NCBI GenBank assembly: GCA_030737875.1
Contig: CM060911.1
Coordinates: 96,802,599 to 96,866,598 of the forward strand
DNA: 64,000 nt
Direction: 5' to 3'
DNA from: Allium sativum
Taxonomy: Eukaryota; Streptophyta; Magnoliopsida; Asparagales; Amaryllidaceae
Shown: in pieces, positions 1-12,485 of the stretch
Layout of the letters: every line of letters starts with the position of its first letter
How positions within the stretch are numbered: position 1 is the first letter of the stretch
Translations under genes and position numbers: made by a program
Notes under the pieces: generated by a model
What the model saw: the letters and a program-made list of their open reading frames with translations, nothing else
What the model was told of the DNA's origin: nothing
Database searches by the model: none

Positions 1-2275
1 TTTGAAAAGAAAAAAAATGGATTTTTATCGAAATAAACTAGTTTGGAACTAAATTTAAAACCCAATTATTTTTAAATAAATAAATTAGATTTAAAAGCGG
101 GTTTTAAATAATCGGAATTTCTAATATATTTGATTGGATTTGAAATGGGTTTATCGTGAAAGGTGTTTTAAATAACACTAGTTCTTTAACCCGATAACAA
201 ATAGAATGTGATTTGGGTTTGTCGTGAACTGTGTTTTAAATAACACCTAGTTCTTTAACCCAGTAAAAGGAGTTTTAACGAATCTACAATTAGGTTGAAA
301 TGTGAATCTATAATCTAAATTATCAAATTTAGAAATGAGCGAGAATGGAGTATCGCCAGTTTTGCTCCAAAGTGATAGTTAAATCTTTAATTAGATTTGA
401 ACGTGAAATGGTAATTAATTTTACCGATAACACCATAGTATTAGATATGGAGTATTACCAGTTTTGCTTCATGGGATGAATAGGTTGGGATTGGGAAATA
501 AAATAAATAATTACTTCGTTGTGGTTCGCTAATCTCGACTAGTTTGGAAAACCATAATTTGGTTTGAAATGACATGCAAAGGAAGATTAAAGGATAAATT
601 TTAAAGAATTTATCTTGGATAAAATTAATGGGAACTTTTCCCTGAGAATATGAATTGGAATGAGGCGTATGTTGTGTTTGTGTAACATTCGTTTTAATAT
701 ACGTGGGTTGTTCGGAAAGGCCGGGTTTATTCCAATTCTGAATAACCGATTCGACGATATGTCGAAGATGAAGACAGTGGTTGAAGGCCGGAAGTCTTCA
801 CATCGTTTGGATAATTACTGACGATCCTGATTGGGCTGTACACCCAAGAGGATGGAAATAGTTGGTGGTCGTCCAGACGTACTTGGAGATGGATGGATAT
901 GCGAGGAAAGTGCCTCCGGTTTCATTCAGACCTACAACGAACTTGTAAATGGATGGTGTGTCTGACATTGTATTCCTTTATATCGTATTTGTTGATCTCT
1001 GCTAAATATATATCTTTTTGGCGGCGGAGAATTTATTCTCTTTCTTAACGCCCTTCTCTGAGACATACGAGCTCAGAGGTTATATATTGGCAGAAATCAG
1101 TGGTACGATATGGATTGATAGTGTGGCATGCTGAGATGCAGTGATCCAGACTTTTGTTGAAAAGAAAAGTTTGGTGGTTGATGATCAAAGCGCAGCTGAT
1201 ATAGCATGGCTTTGTGTATAGTGTTGATCCGCGAGCCTCACACCCCAGTATGGTGGTAAACTGGTGGTTTGATCAGTATGCGTTTTAGTGGATGGGCACC
1301 TTAGTGCTGTCGTGGATTCGGTCGACCGAGATGAGCCTAGTGCTCAGGGATATATAGAGTAGGCGGTGTTTTCTCTCGCTGGGACGTAAGCCGCGGTGGT
1401 ACTCTGGTCCCAAATGTGCGGATGTGCAGACGGTGTTTTCTCTTGTTGGGACGTAAGCCGTGGTGAATTGCATTACGCGATCGATCTTCCGAATCAGGAG
1501 CCACCATGATGGAAATCCAATTTCCAATACGTGTATTTCGGTTTTATTTGTAGAGCCTAGTATGGCGACATATTGGGATGGGACACTTATGCCGTCTATG
1601 ATTGATACTTATGATTTTAAGATATTTTATATAATATGCACTTATAATAGTATCAAATGATTTGTTTTAAACGTATCAAGCATTCTTGGCTATTATAAGG
1701 TAAAAACCCTATCCTCCGGCTTGCATTGTGTGATGGGACCTGGGTCTTATAATAGCTTCATTTTTCTTTATTTAGCATTGCGCTGTTGTTTTATGCACTG
1801 GTGTTCTTGGGAGGAAACCCGTTCCGTGTTATACGTCGTGGTCCCTTGATTTACCTAATTTTGAAAATAAAGATAAATAACTGATTTAGTTCTCACACCA
1901 GTCACATGACTGACCTGGAGTTTATTGTTTTAACCGAAACTCTGGGTGCCCCTATTTTCGACACGGGAAGCTAGTAGTTTTGGTTTTGCAGATTTATATT
2001 CACAGGATCCTGGTTTACAGCTGGAATGATATCCGGAAAGCTTTGTATCCGTATATCTCTTCTAGTTGTGTATTGTATTATTTTCCGCTGCGATGTATTT
2101 AAATGTAATTTAAATCTCTGATATTTCTGTGTAATATTCATTTATACTCTGTATATTCTTGTATTCTGGTGCATTGTTGTAATATACAATGAAATGTTCT
2201 TCTGTATGTGTTCTATTGTGGCTTGTTCTCGAACTATCCGCGCTTTCCTCACCGAGGAAGTTACGGGTCTTTACA
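1..2275 (+). repeat. Family A LTR fragment, older diverged copy (3' part)
   Basis: The segment aligns by eye with 9287-11709 (the 3' part of the complete family A LTR), with many substitutions and indels. It shares the opening TTTGAAAAGA block, the CGGAAGTCTTCACATCG block, the CTGAGACATACGAGCTCAG hairpin and the CTCCGGCTTGC block. It appears to reach an LTR terminus (TCTTTACA at 2268-2275), after which a second LTR-derived stretch begins abruptly. The beginning lies outside the window. It may be an older LTR next to a younger one, or the diverged half of a tandem duplication inside one LTR. No coding potential was seen. Confidence 0.6.
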
Positions 2276-3478
2276 GTGGAATGCTGAGTTGCATGGATCA
2301 AGGCTTCTGTTGAAAAGCAAAGTCTTGTGGTTGATGATCAAAGCACGGCCTTTGTGGCATAGCTTTGTGTATAACGTGAATTCGCGAGCCTCACACCTCG
2401 GTATGAGTTAAAAACGGGATAATGACTGCAGGGAGAGCACGACGTTTCTTTCTAGCTTTGGTGGTGTCAGTGACTTACCAGCCCTGACATTTATATACTT
2501 TTCACCTATGTAGTTGTTGGATGAGGCGCCTCGATTTTAGGTCTGTAAGGACCGGGAAACGTGTGTTCAGGAATACTGATCCTCAAACGTAAAAGAGAAC
2601 CGGCCCTGAAGCATCCAGGGGTTACCCAGAGTGTGTAGTCCCGAGGCATTTGCTAGAGTGTCTCGAAGCGGAGAGGAGCTTACCCCTTGCCTCGACTCAT
2701 GACGGAAATCCAATTTCCAATACATGTATCTCGGTTTTATTTGTAGAGCCTAGTATGGCGACATGATAGATGGTGCCCATGCCGCCTAGGATTGATATTT
2801 ATGATTGAAATTGTTTTGACACTATAAACTTATCATAGTATCAAATGATTTGTTTTTAAAACGTACCAAGCATGTTTGGCTATTATAAGGGAAAACCCTA
2901 TCCTCCGGCTTGCGTTGCATTGTGTGATGGGACCTGGGTCTTATAATAGCTTCATTTTTTGAAAAAGCTTTGCGCTGTTTATTCTATGCACTGGTATTCT
3001 TGGGAGGAAACTCGTTCCGTGTTATACGGCCTTGTCCCTTGAATTACTCTCCTTTAAAGTAAAGCTTTGAATAACTGTTTTAGTTCTCACACCAGTCACA
3101 TGACTGACCTAGAGTTTATTGTTTTAACCTAAACTCTGGGTGCTCCTATTTTCGACACGGGCAGCTAGTAGTTTTCGTTTTGCAGATTTATATTCATAGT
3201 ATCCTGGTTTACAACTGGAATGATATCCGGAAAGCTCTGTATCCGTATATCACCTTCAGTTGTGCTTTGTATTATTTTCCGCTGCTATGTAATTTATTGT
3301 AATCTCTGATATTTATCGAATGTAATTTATTCATTTATACTCTGTATATACTTGTATCTGATGGAATTGTTGTAATAGCAATGAAATGTTCTTCCGTCTG
3401 CGTTATGTTTTGTCTTGTCCTCACAGTAATTCGTTCTTTCTCATCTCTTCGGAGACCGGGGAAGTTCGGGTCGCTTCA
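2276..3478 (+). repeat. 5' LTR remnant (last 1.2 kb) of family A element A1
   Basis: This is colinear with 10507-11709, of equal length and far closer to it than 1-2275 is. It ends GGGTCGCTTCA, followed by two bases and then a perfect tRNA-iMet primer-binding site, so 3478 is an LTR 3' boundary. The rest of the LTR is missing, because the left junction at about 2276 falls inside the LTR sequence. Confidence 0.7.
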
Positions 3479-3480
3479 GT

Positions 3481-3492
3481 TGGTATCAGAGC
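3481..3492 (+). other. Primer-binding site (initiator tRNA-Met) of A1
   Basis: TGGTATCAGAGC lies two bases after the LTR end. It complements the 3' end of plant initiator tRNA-Met, the usual minus-strand primer of Ty3/gypsy elements. The same 12-mer occurs at 22333 and 56771, and on the minus strand at 32128. Confidence 0.85.
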
Positions 3493-4489
3493 TTTGGTTT
3501 ACAGAGCTTGAGAACAAGACACATTAGAACCATATGAAAGAATTCATCAGATATTGGATTAGTAATATCCAATTAGAATGACTCGTTAGAGATATGATCA
3601 GTAGTATCCTAGAACGAGTGTAAAGAGTATATTTTTCAAATGAAAAAAATTTTGTTTTGAAAATTTAAATTGTTTTATACGTATTTGAATATTTTATTAG
3701 TATTGATTTGGACAGTCTAGTATATAAAGTTTTGCATATACGCGTCATGAACGTATATTCGAAGTTTTAATATACTGGATAGATATAGAATCGCACTCTA
3801 GTAGCCCTGGAATGATTCCACTGATGACGTACGACATCAGTGGTTTATTTTCGTGTTTCGAAGGTGTGATATCTATATATTTCCATTAGACTGGTGTGAG
3901 AACCAAAACTAATATAGATAGGTTTATTGTGGTGAATTGGCATCAAAAACAAGATTTTCAGTATATATATCAAAATTATGAATTTGAAACATTAAATTCA
4001 CTAATTGATTGATGTTTGTGTTGTTTGTTTATTTATTTGATAATTTTGAACCATTATGCCTAATTGAACCAAACATTGAATTATATTGAAAATTGGTCGC
4101 ATTTGCTTGCATATACATGTACTTACATTGAACAGGTCATAGCAAGGAGGCTAGAGCAGAGAATAAAATTTGTTTGCCCGACAAATAGGTACATGTTTAC
4201 TATAACTTACTGTTTTGTTTGGGTGATCATGATTTTACGAGCCGATTGGCTTTTTCTTTTTCTTTTCGAGATCAGAAGGCCTATATGGCAATTTCGGGAT
4301 TTTCCCGTGGCTCCCGGTGCAGGGGAGGTTATGGCGAAATTTTTCGAAAATTTAGGGTATTAGCCAAATTTTTGAAGAATTTGAAAATTCTCAGAAACTG
4401 AAAAGTTGGAGAATGGAAGCCAGATCGAACGTAGAGTTGATTAATAAAACCACTTTCGACTTTGTTCCTTTTCGGGGACGAAATGTTTT

Positions 4490-4502
4490 AAGTGGGGGAG
4501 AT
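4490..4502 (+). other. Polypurine tract of A1
   Basis: AAGTGGGGGAGAT lies immediately 5' of the LTR start TGTAACAACC. It is the plus-strand priming site and matches the tract at 61883-61895 except in the last base. It fixes the LTR start at 4503. Confidence 0.85.
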
Positions 4503-5402
4503 TGTAACAACCCGAAAATCTGGGCCAGTTTAAAATTTTTATTTTGGCAATTTTAGCGAATTTTGCATATTTAAAATGAACTATTTTAAATAAAATCGAC
4601 GGAAAATTTATTTTTTTATAGAATTTGAATGTATATATTATATACGTCGTCGTTAGAATATAATAATTATATATAATTATAAATATAATTGAAAATGGCG
4701 CGGTAGTTCGATAATTCGATTTCAAACTTCAATTGATAATTCGATTTCAAACTTCAATTGAACATACCGGGAGCATAACAATCCGGATTTTAGTGAAACA
4801 AAAAATAATGGAATCTTATTGTGAATATCTTTCCAACGAATTCGAAAAATCGAAATTTCATAGCGGGAATCAAAAGATATGTCCAGTTGAAAATTCTGAA
4901 TAGTCGCTATGGAATTCAGGCCCTTAAAAATAGACATTTTGGAAACGACCTCGGATTTCGACGAAACTACTTTTGTTGGATCCGTGATGTCAAATTATTG
5001 TTAGATTCCAAATTTCATAATTTTTCGAATCAATATGTGAGCGTGGCAAAGTTAAACGCGTTTGACCAGTTTTAGTCAATTTTAATCGACTGGAAAATGG
5101 CCATTTTTCAAACGGTCTCAGAATTCGACGAAATTAGTTTCTTTAGGATCGTATCGTCAATACGAAGCTAGAAAATATTTTTCGGGAATTTATAGAGTTA
5201 GTATGTGACCCCGGTAAATTGAAATGCGCGCTCAAATTCAATATATAGAGTTATATGTTGGTTTTGACGAAAACTGATCGTAACAACCGAATCAGCCTGC
5301 GATACATATCCCATTGTGTTCAGAATGGGGGTAATTAGCTATGGATGACAGGCGGTGGGGCTCGTTTAGAGGTCGTATGAAAAAGTCAACTTTTAGAAAT
5401 TA

Positions 5403-5766
5403 AATTAAATTAAATAAAATAAAAATAAATCTCCCATCTCCCCCTTATCTCTCTCAGCCCCCCCCCCCCCCCCCCCCCCCCCCCGTTAAAATCGATTTCA
5501 AAATCGAAATGAAAAAAAGGGGAGGAGCTGTTGCTCCTCCACCGGGGAGCCACCGCACCGACTCCTTCTTCCCCCACCTCCTCCTTCGCGATCAACGCGA
5601 ACCCCCAGGCCTCGCGAGACCCGTTGCCACCCCGAGCCCAACCCAAACCCTCCGCCTCTGCCCAGTCAACCCCCGCGCCCCACTCTCCCGATGAAGCCCC
5701 CTGCGACGACCTCGAGCCACGTTCAACCACCTGCCCTCCATCCCGATTCGACGATTTACAGTAAGT
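5403..5766 (+). promoter_or_regulatory. Putative promoter, GC-rich leader and splice donor in the giant LTR
   Basis: An AT-rich TATA-like stretch (AAATAAAATAAAAATAAAT, about 5412-5430) precedes a GC-rich block that ends in ACA followed by GTAAGT (donor at 5761). Downstream the DNA turns very AT/T-rich, as plant introns do. The block contains a perfect 8-bp hairpin with a TGTT loop at 5521-5540 and proline-rich open frames (5509-5694, 5531-5764) that resemble no known protein. The inverted copy of this LTR also has a GC-rich block ending at a donor (GCTGTGAGT, minus strand near 12510). That supports a real 5' leader exon; the transcription start is not shown. Confidence 0.45.
5458..5484 (+). 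repeat. Poly-C tract (27 C)
   Basis: An uninterrupted run of 27 C just after the TATA-like stretch. It creates an artefactual poly-Gly/Pro frame on both strands and is probably variable in length and prone to assembly error. Confidence 0.9.
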
Positions 5767-6029
5767 TTTTGAATTCATTTGTTTTTAAAAACTTTGTTTC
5801 TTTGTTATTAGAACTGATTTTGTATTGTTTATAAAGGGAAGATCTTTATTGTTTAGCAAGAACTGATTTTTATTGTGCAATGTGAAATGATCTTTATCAT
5901 GAAGAAAAAAATTAGATTTTTATTATATAATAGCAATGATTTTTAAATTTATAAAAGAAAGTTTGAATTTTTATACTTTGAAAGATTAGATTTTTAAAAT
6001 AGAAAAGATTAGATTTTTAAAATAGAAAA

Positions 6030-6656
6030 GATTAGATTTATGAAATTGAAAAGGCGTAATCTTTGGAATTGAAAAGGCGAAATCTTTGAAATTGAAAAGG
6101 CGAAATCTTTATATTTGAAAAGGCGAAATCTTTATATATGAAAAGGCGAAATCTTTATATTTGAAAGGGCGAAATCTTTATATAGAAAATAGTGATGTAA
6201 AAATAGAATTTTTATCTATAAAGTAGCAATGTAAAAATAGAATTTTTATCTATACAGTAGCGATGTAAAAATAGAATTTTTTTCTTTATAGTTGCATTGT
6301 AAAAATGGAATTTTTATCTAAATAGCGAAGTAAAAATTCGATTTTTATATATTGAATAGCGAAGTAAAAATTCGATTTTTATATATTGAATAGCGAAGTA
6401 AAAATTCGATTTTTATATATTGAATAGTGAAGTAAAAATTCGATTTTTATATATTGAATAGCGAAGTAAAAATTCGATTTTTATATATTGAATAGCGTAG
6501 TAAAAATTCGATTTTTATATATTGAACAGCGAAGTAAAAATTCGATTTTTATATATTGAATAGCGAAGTAAAAATCTGGTTTTTATATGTTGAATAGCGA
6601 AGTAAAAATAGGATTTTTATATATTGAATAGCAATATAAAAATGTGATTTTTATAT
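6030..6656 (+). repeat. Minisatellite arrays (about 24-bp and 34-bp units)
   Basis: From about 6045 to 6180 a unit of about 24 bp (GAAAAGGCGAAATCTTTATA plus 3-4 bases) repeats imperfectly. After a transitional set with GATGTAAAAATAGAATTTTT, a 34-bp unit based on GCGAAGTAAAAATTCGATTT repeats about nine times from 6325 to 6656. Copies differ by one to three bases. The array lies just downstream of the putative donor at 5761, so it would be intronic. The inverted LTR copy has a different AAAAATCATATTTTT-type array in the same place. Confidence 0.85.
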
Positions 6657-7989
6657 ATGTAGTGGCTAAGGGCAACGAAAGTGACAAAAGGCGAGCACGG
6701 TGAAGATGTTCTACAAAGAAAGTGTCGTGGAGTTAGGATAGCTATCGGTGAGAACCTCTCACCTTTTAAAATTTCTTTTTCTAGTTATATATATATACTA
6801 TGATGCAGACGGTGTTTAGTAGCACCCGACACCATTGTCCACAGACCATGGACTTGTTTGTTTGGTTGTGTAGTTGGTTAGATTATTTGATTTGAACTTT
6901 ATTGTTTGGTGAAATGGAATGGATTGATTGATATGTGTATGGCGTGGGCCATTATTAGACCGGGGATAAGGCTAGGCCTTGTCCCGTTTCTAGTATCGGG
7001 CCGTTATGCCGCCGAAATTTTCTAAAATAAGTTAGAAAAATAAAAGTTTCATTTTTACTCTGTAAATGAACTGAATAGAAATTCATGTGTTAAAATAAAA
7101 TATTTTATCGTTAAAAATATAATTTTTAACGTGAATATGAATATAGTGAATGTGAATAAATAAATATTCATTTACAAACCGGATGGTTTGTTTATGTACA
7201 CCTATTTGAAGAACATTGATTGGGACGATAAATTTTACACATCGCCCAACTGCACAAATAAAATCTGTGTTTGATTGTTTGAAACCCCACACGGGTATTG
7301 GGATAAAATACGGCATACACTAATCCTAATAATTAGTTGTATGTCGATTGATGGATCGACAGGCTGTTATAAGCGTTAGATATCTATATTTGATGCTTAT
7401 ACAGTGTAGTGCACTTTGGATGATGGTTGACTATGTATCGTTGCTATTATATACATGTGTTGAATGGAATCCATATAATTAACTTTATATGGTAATTGAT
7501 TGGGCCTCATTCCAATTTAGAAGGTAAAGAATATTATAAAATAAAGGTTCATGTGTTGACAGTACTCATCCGTTGAGATTAGTCATGTGTTGAACGAAAT
7601 ATTTTAACAATAAAATTTACATCTTTATCATATATGAAATTAGAAATTAACTGGAAAATAGATGAGATGAGTGGTCTCCTGGATATTGACCTGATGTTGG
7701 TTTCGGCCTTCGGGTTTAATACTTAGGGAATCGTTGTCTTACTAATTTACGATTGGAGTCTGATTTGAAATCAAACGATAGATACCATAATTTTTATAAA
7801 ATATATTAAATAACAAAAATAGTCACACGTGGACAGTACTCATTCGTTGAGATTAGTCGTGTGTTGACAAAAATATTGAGTCATATATTGAAAGAAATAT
7901 AGATTCATTTGTTTAATAGAATAACGAAGTTATTGAAATATATAAAGCCGTGTTGATTAGAGATGCGCTATTTTGACACGAACGATATT

Positions 7990-8690
7990 TATATCGATTA
8001 TATTCGAATTTGAATTGGATCGAATAGAAAACGAATTCGAATTGAATTGAAAAGAAACCGAATTTGATTTGAATTGAAAAGAAACCGAATTTGATTTGAA
8101 TTGAAAAGAAAACGAATTTGAATTGAAAAGAAACCGAATTTGATTTGAATTGAAAAGAAACCGAATTTGATTTGAATCGAAAAGAAAACGAATTTGAATT
8201 GAATTGAAAAGAAACCAAATTTGATTTGAATTGAAAAGAAACCGAATTTGATTTGAAAAGAAAACGAATATGAATTGAATTGAATAGAAAACGAATTCGA
8301 ATTGAATTGAATAGAAAACGAATTCGAATTGAATTGAAAAGAAAACGAATTTGAATTGAATTGAATAGAAAACGAATTTGAATTGAATTGAAAAGAAAAC
8401 GAATTTGAATTGAATTGAATAGAAAACGAATTTGAATTGAATTGAATAGAAAAGGAATTCGAATTGAATTGAAAAGCAAACGAATTTGAATTGAATTGAA
8501 TAGAAAATGAATTCGAATTGAATTGAAAAGAAAACGAATTTGAGTCGAATTGAATAGAAAACGAATTTGAGTGGAATTGAATAGAAAACGAATTTGAGTC
8601 GAATTGAATAGAAAACGAATTCGAATTGAATTGAATAGAAAACGAATTCGAATTGAATTAAATATAAAACGAATTCAAATTGAATTGAAA
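7990..8690 (+). repeat. 27-bp purine-rich tandem array in the giant LTR
   Basis: About 25 imperfect copies of a unit close to AATAGAAAACGAATTTGAAT plus TGAATTG. Because 27 is divisible by three, the minus strand shows a spurious 188-residue open frame (7913-8479) with a nine-residue FLFNSI repeat. It has two sub-variants, GAAACCGAATTTGATTTG and GAAAACGAATTTGAATTG. This region has no second copy in the window. Confidence 0.9.
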
Positions 8691-8880
8691 ACGAATTGAA
8701 ATAGAATAAAAGTCGATTTGAAATGAATTAAATTGAAATGAAATGAATTTTAAAACGAATTTATAAGGGAAAAATTCAATTTTGATTTGAGTTGGAAATG
8801 GAAGTTGAAATGTTTTTGAAACGAATTTAAAACTATTTATAAACTTCGTTTTAAATAGAAATCGATGAAATATATATATA

Positions 8881-8886
8881 ATATAC

Positions 8887-8942
<56 letters not shown>
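8881..8942 (+). repeat. (CATA)n/(TA)n microsatellite
   Basis: A short ATAC/CATA run passes into a pure TA run of about 45 bp. It is followed by a GC-rich patch (GCGCCGCGCCGCGGC near 8959) of unknown origin. Confidence 0.9.
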
Positions 8943-8945
<3 letters not shown>

Positions 8946-11900
8946 GGCCTGAATAGAACGCGCCGCGCCGCGGCAGTTCGTAAATTTCGACCATTAACTT
9001 CGAACGGACATTACGGGAGATCCGACCGTCGGATTCTCCTAAAACCGGAACCGTTGGGTTCATATCGAAAAGAGCTTTTAAACGAATATTTGAAATTTGA
9101 AATCTAATGTCTGGATTTGGAGATACGTCCAAATCAAATTTGGAAAAGGTCGCTGTAAGTGTAGTTCGATGGCCATTGTTGGAAATCGACTGTACGGGCC
9201 TTGATAAAATTATTAAAAATAGTAATAATTTGCGTAAAATCATAAGAAATGATTTGGGAAAAATTAGGATGAAAAACTCCAAATTTGAAAAGATAAAAAT
9301 AGATTTTTATCGAAATGAACTAGTTTTGAACTAAAATTAAAATCCATTTATTTTTAAATAAATAAATTAGATTTGAAATGGGTTTTAAATAGAATTGATT
9401 AGTGGGTTTATCGTGAAGGGTGTTTTAAATAACACTTGTTCTTTAACCCGATAATAAATAGAATGTGATTTGGGTTTTTCGTGAACTGTGTTTTAAATGA
9501 CATTAGTTCTTTAACCAAGAAAAAGGAGTTTTAAGGAATCTACAATTAGATTGAAATGTGAATTGATAATCTAAATTATCAAAATTGGAAAATGAGCGAG
9601 GATGGAGTATTACCAGTTTTGTTCCAAAGCGATAGTTAAATCTTTAACTAGATTTGAACATGAAATGGTAATTAATTTTATCGAAAACACCACGGTGTTA
9701 GATATGGAGTATTACCAGTTTTTCTTCATGGGATGAATAGGTTGGGATTGGTAAATAAAATAAATAATTACTTCGGTGTGGTTCGCTAATATCGACCAGT
9801 TTGGAAAACCATAATTTGATTTGAAATGACATCCAAAGGAAGATTAAAGAATAAATTCAAAGAATTTATCTTGGATAAAATTAATGGGAACTTTCCCCTA
9901 AGAATGTGAAATTTAGAAACTAGCTGTAGGTTAGTTAAGAAGAATGGTTTCCTGTGTATTGATCTAATGTTGGTTTCGGACTTCGGGGTTAATATTTGGG
10001 GAATTGGTCTCCTACTGATTTACGGTTAGTGACTGATGAATTGGAATGAGGCGTATGTTGTGTTTGTGTAACATTTGTTTTTAATATATGCGGGTTGTTC
10101 GGAAAGGCCGGGTTTATACCCATTCTGAATAACCGATTCGAGGATAAGTCGAAGATGATGACGGTGGTCGAAGACCGGAAGTCTTCACATCGTTTGGATA
10201 ATTACTAACGATCCTGATTGGGCTGTACACCCAAGAGGATGGAAATAGTTAGTGGTCGTCCAGACGTACTTGGAGATCAATGGATATGCAAGGAAAGTGC
10301 CTCCGGTTTCGTTCAGACCCAGAATGAACTTGTAAATGGATTGTGTGTCTGACATTGGATTTTATTCTGTGTTGATTGATTTCTGTTAAATATATATCTG
10401 TTTGGCGGCGGAGAATTTATTCTCTTGCTCAACGCTCTTCTCTGAGACGTACGAGCTCAGAGGTTGTATATCGATGGACATCGGTCGCATGGCATGAATT
10501 GTCTGTGTGGCATGCTGAGTTGCATGGATCAAGGATTCTGTTGAAAAGCAAAGTCTTGTGGTTGATGATCAAAGCACGGCCTTTGTGGCGTAGCTTTGTG
10601 TATAACGTGAATTCGCGAGCCTCACACCTCGGTATGAGTCAAAAACGGGATAAGGACTGCAGGGAGAGCACGACGTTTCTTTCTAGCTTTGGTGGTGTCA
10701 GTGACTTACCAGCCCTGACATTTATATACTTTTCACCTATGTGGTTGTTGGATGAGGCGCCTCGATTTTAGGTCTGTAAGGACCGGGAAACGTGTGTTCA
10801 GGAATACTAATCCTCAAACGTAAGAGAGGACCGGCCCTGAAGCATCCAGGGGTTACCCAGAGTGTGTAGTCCCGAGGCATTTGCTAGAGTGTCTCGAAGT
10901 GGAGAGGAGCTTGCCCCTTGCCTCGACTCATGACGGAAATCAAATTTCCAATACGTGTATCTCGGTTTTATTTGTAGAGCCTAGTATGGTGACATGATAG
11001 ATGGTACCCATGCCGCCTAGGATTGATATTTATGGTTGAAATTGTTTTGACACTATACACTTATCATAGTATCAAATGATTTGTTTTTAAAACGTACCAA
11101 GCATGTTTGGCTATTATAAGGGAAAACCCTATCCTCCGGCTTGCGTTGCATTGTGTGATGGGACCTGGGTCTTATAATAGCTTCATTTTTCGAAAAAGCA
11201 TTGCGCTGTTTATTCTATGCACTGGTATTCTTGGGAGGAAACCCATTCCGTGTTATACGGCATGGTCCCTTGAATTACTCTCCTTTAAAGTAAAGCTTTA
11301 AATAACTGTTTTAGTTCTCACATCAGTCACATGTCTGACCTGGAGTTTATTGTTTTAACCTAAACTCTGGGTGCCCCTATTTTCGATACGGGCAGCTAGT
11401 AGTTTTGGTTTTGCAGATTTATATTCACAGGATCCTGGTTTACAGCTGGAATGATATCCGGAAAGCTCTGTATCCGTACATCACCTTCAGTTGTGCTTTG
11501 TATTATTTTCCGCTGCTATGTAATTTATTGTAATCTCTGATATTTATTGAATGTAATTTATTCATTTATACTCTGTATATTCTTGTATCTGATGGAATTG
11601 TTGTAATAGCAATGAAATGTTCTTCCGTCTGCGTTCTGTTTTGTCTTGTCCTCACAGTAATTCGTTCTTTCTCATCTCTTCGGAGACCGGGGAAGTTCGG
11701 GCCGCTTCATATAAAATACATTAACTAACTGTACAAAATTTTAGTGAGAAGGAGTTCTTACCTTTGGTTTCCACTCCGTCATTCTTTAATTGAACGGTTT
11801 GGATATCGTTCTGCTTCCAGGCAGTTTCATCGCAATCGGTTCCATGCGATATATATATATATATATTAAAAATACTATTTTTGTAACGCTATTTATATAT

Positions 11901-12039
11901 ATATTAATTATAACACTATATATATATATCTATTAAAAATCGCATTTTTATAACGTTATATATATAAAAAATCACGTTTTTATCACAATGAGATATATAT
12001 ATATATATATAATCATATTTTTATAATTTTAAAACCATG

Positions 12040-12485
12040 CTATTTTTATTTTAAAAATCCTTGCTACTTATATAATAAAAATCATATTTTTAAAATGCTA
12101 TTCATATATAAAAATCATATTTTTATATTACTACTATATATATAAAAATTATATTTTGATCTTTCTAAAAATATTTCCATGCCATATACTAGTTAAAAAT
12201 CATATTTTTAACTTGCCAAAATATTTTCTTCTTACGATAAAAATCCCATCTTTAACTGACTAAAAATGACATTTTTACATAAAAATAAAAATCATAACTT
12301 TATGTAATTAAAAATCATAACTTTATATAAATAAAAATCAAAACTTTATATAAATAAAAATCCTATTTTTTATAAACTAAAAATCATATTTTTTTTATAA
12401 ACTAAAAATCATATGATTTTATAAAATAAAAATCATATTTTTTATAAACTAAAAATCATATTTTTTTTATAAACTAAAAATCAAA
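12040..12485 (-). repeat. AAAAATCATATTTTT-type degenerate minisatellite
   Basis: Repeated AAAAATCATATTTTTTATAAACT-like units of about 20-30 bp lie just inside the LTR relative to the GC-rich leader. They hold the same relative position as the arrays at 6030-6656 but use a different unit, so the array appears to turn over quickly while its location is kept. Confidence 0.7.

Larger units (their letters stand above)
3479..4502 (+). mobile_element. Short non-coding internal region of family A element A1
   Basis: Only 1,024 bp separate the primer site from the next LTR. No gag, protease, RT or integrase similarity was seen in any frame, and the few open frames (for example 4064-4363) resemble nothing known to me. 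The last 60 bp keep the usual pre-LTR signature, with GGGGACGAAAT followed by the polypurine tract. Flanked by LTR sequence on both sides, this has the build of a large retrotransposon derivative (LARD): a non-autonomous element that depends on proteins from another element. Deletion of an originally coding interior is the alternative. Confidence 0.65.
4503..11709 (+). repeat. Complete giant LTR (about 7.2 kb) of family A
   Basis: The start is fixed by the polypurine tract and TGTAACAACCCG, the end by GGCCGCTTCA, homologous to the LTR end at 3478. Two independent copies support the two ends: 11710-13748 (inverted) covers roughly the first 2.2 kb, and 1-3478 covers the last 2.4 kb. The middle (about 6750-9287) has no second copy here, so an insertion there cannot be excluded. 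Contents in order are a U3-like part, a poly-C tract, a GC-rich leader with a splice donor at 5761, minisatellites (6030-6656, 7990-8690), a TA microsatellite, and a hairpin-rich 3' third. At 7.2 kb it is unusually long for a plant LTR. Confidence 0.7.

Noticed and set aside
3481..3492. Possible tRNA genes near TGGTATCAGAGC
   Set aside because: Only the 12-base primer complement is present; no cloverleaf-forming sequence flanks it at any of the sites.
5410..5778. Glycine-rich minus-strand frame and proline-rich plus-strand frames
   Set aside because: Created by the 27-C tract and GC-rich leader. No domain is visible, and the inverted LTR copy does not keep the frames.
6325..6656. Regularly spaced repeats that might look like a CRISPR array
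   Set aside because: The unit repeats head to tail without unique spacers, and the context is plant retrotransposon DNA.
7913..8479. 188-residue minus-strand frame with nine-residue FLFNSI repeats
   Set aside because: It is the translation of a 27-bp tandem array. No start context, no homologue known to me, and the array has frame-breaking variants on either side.
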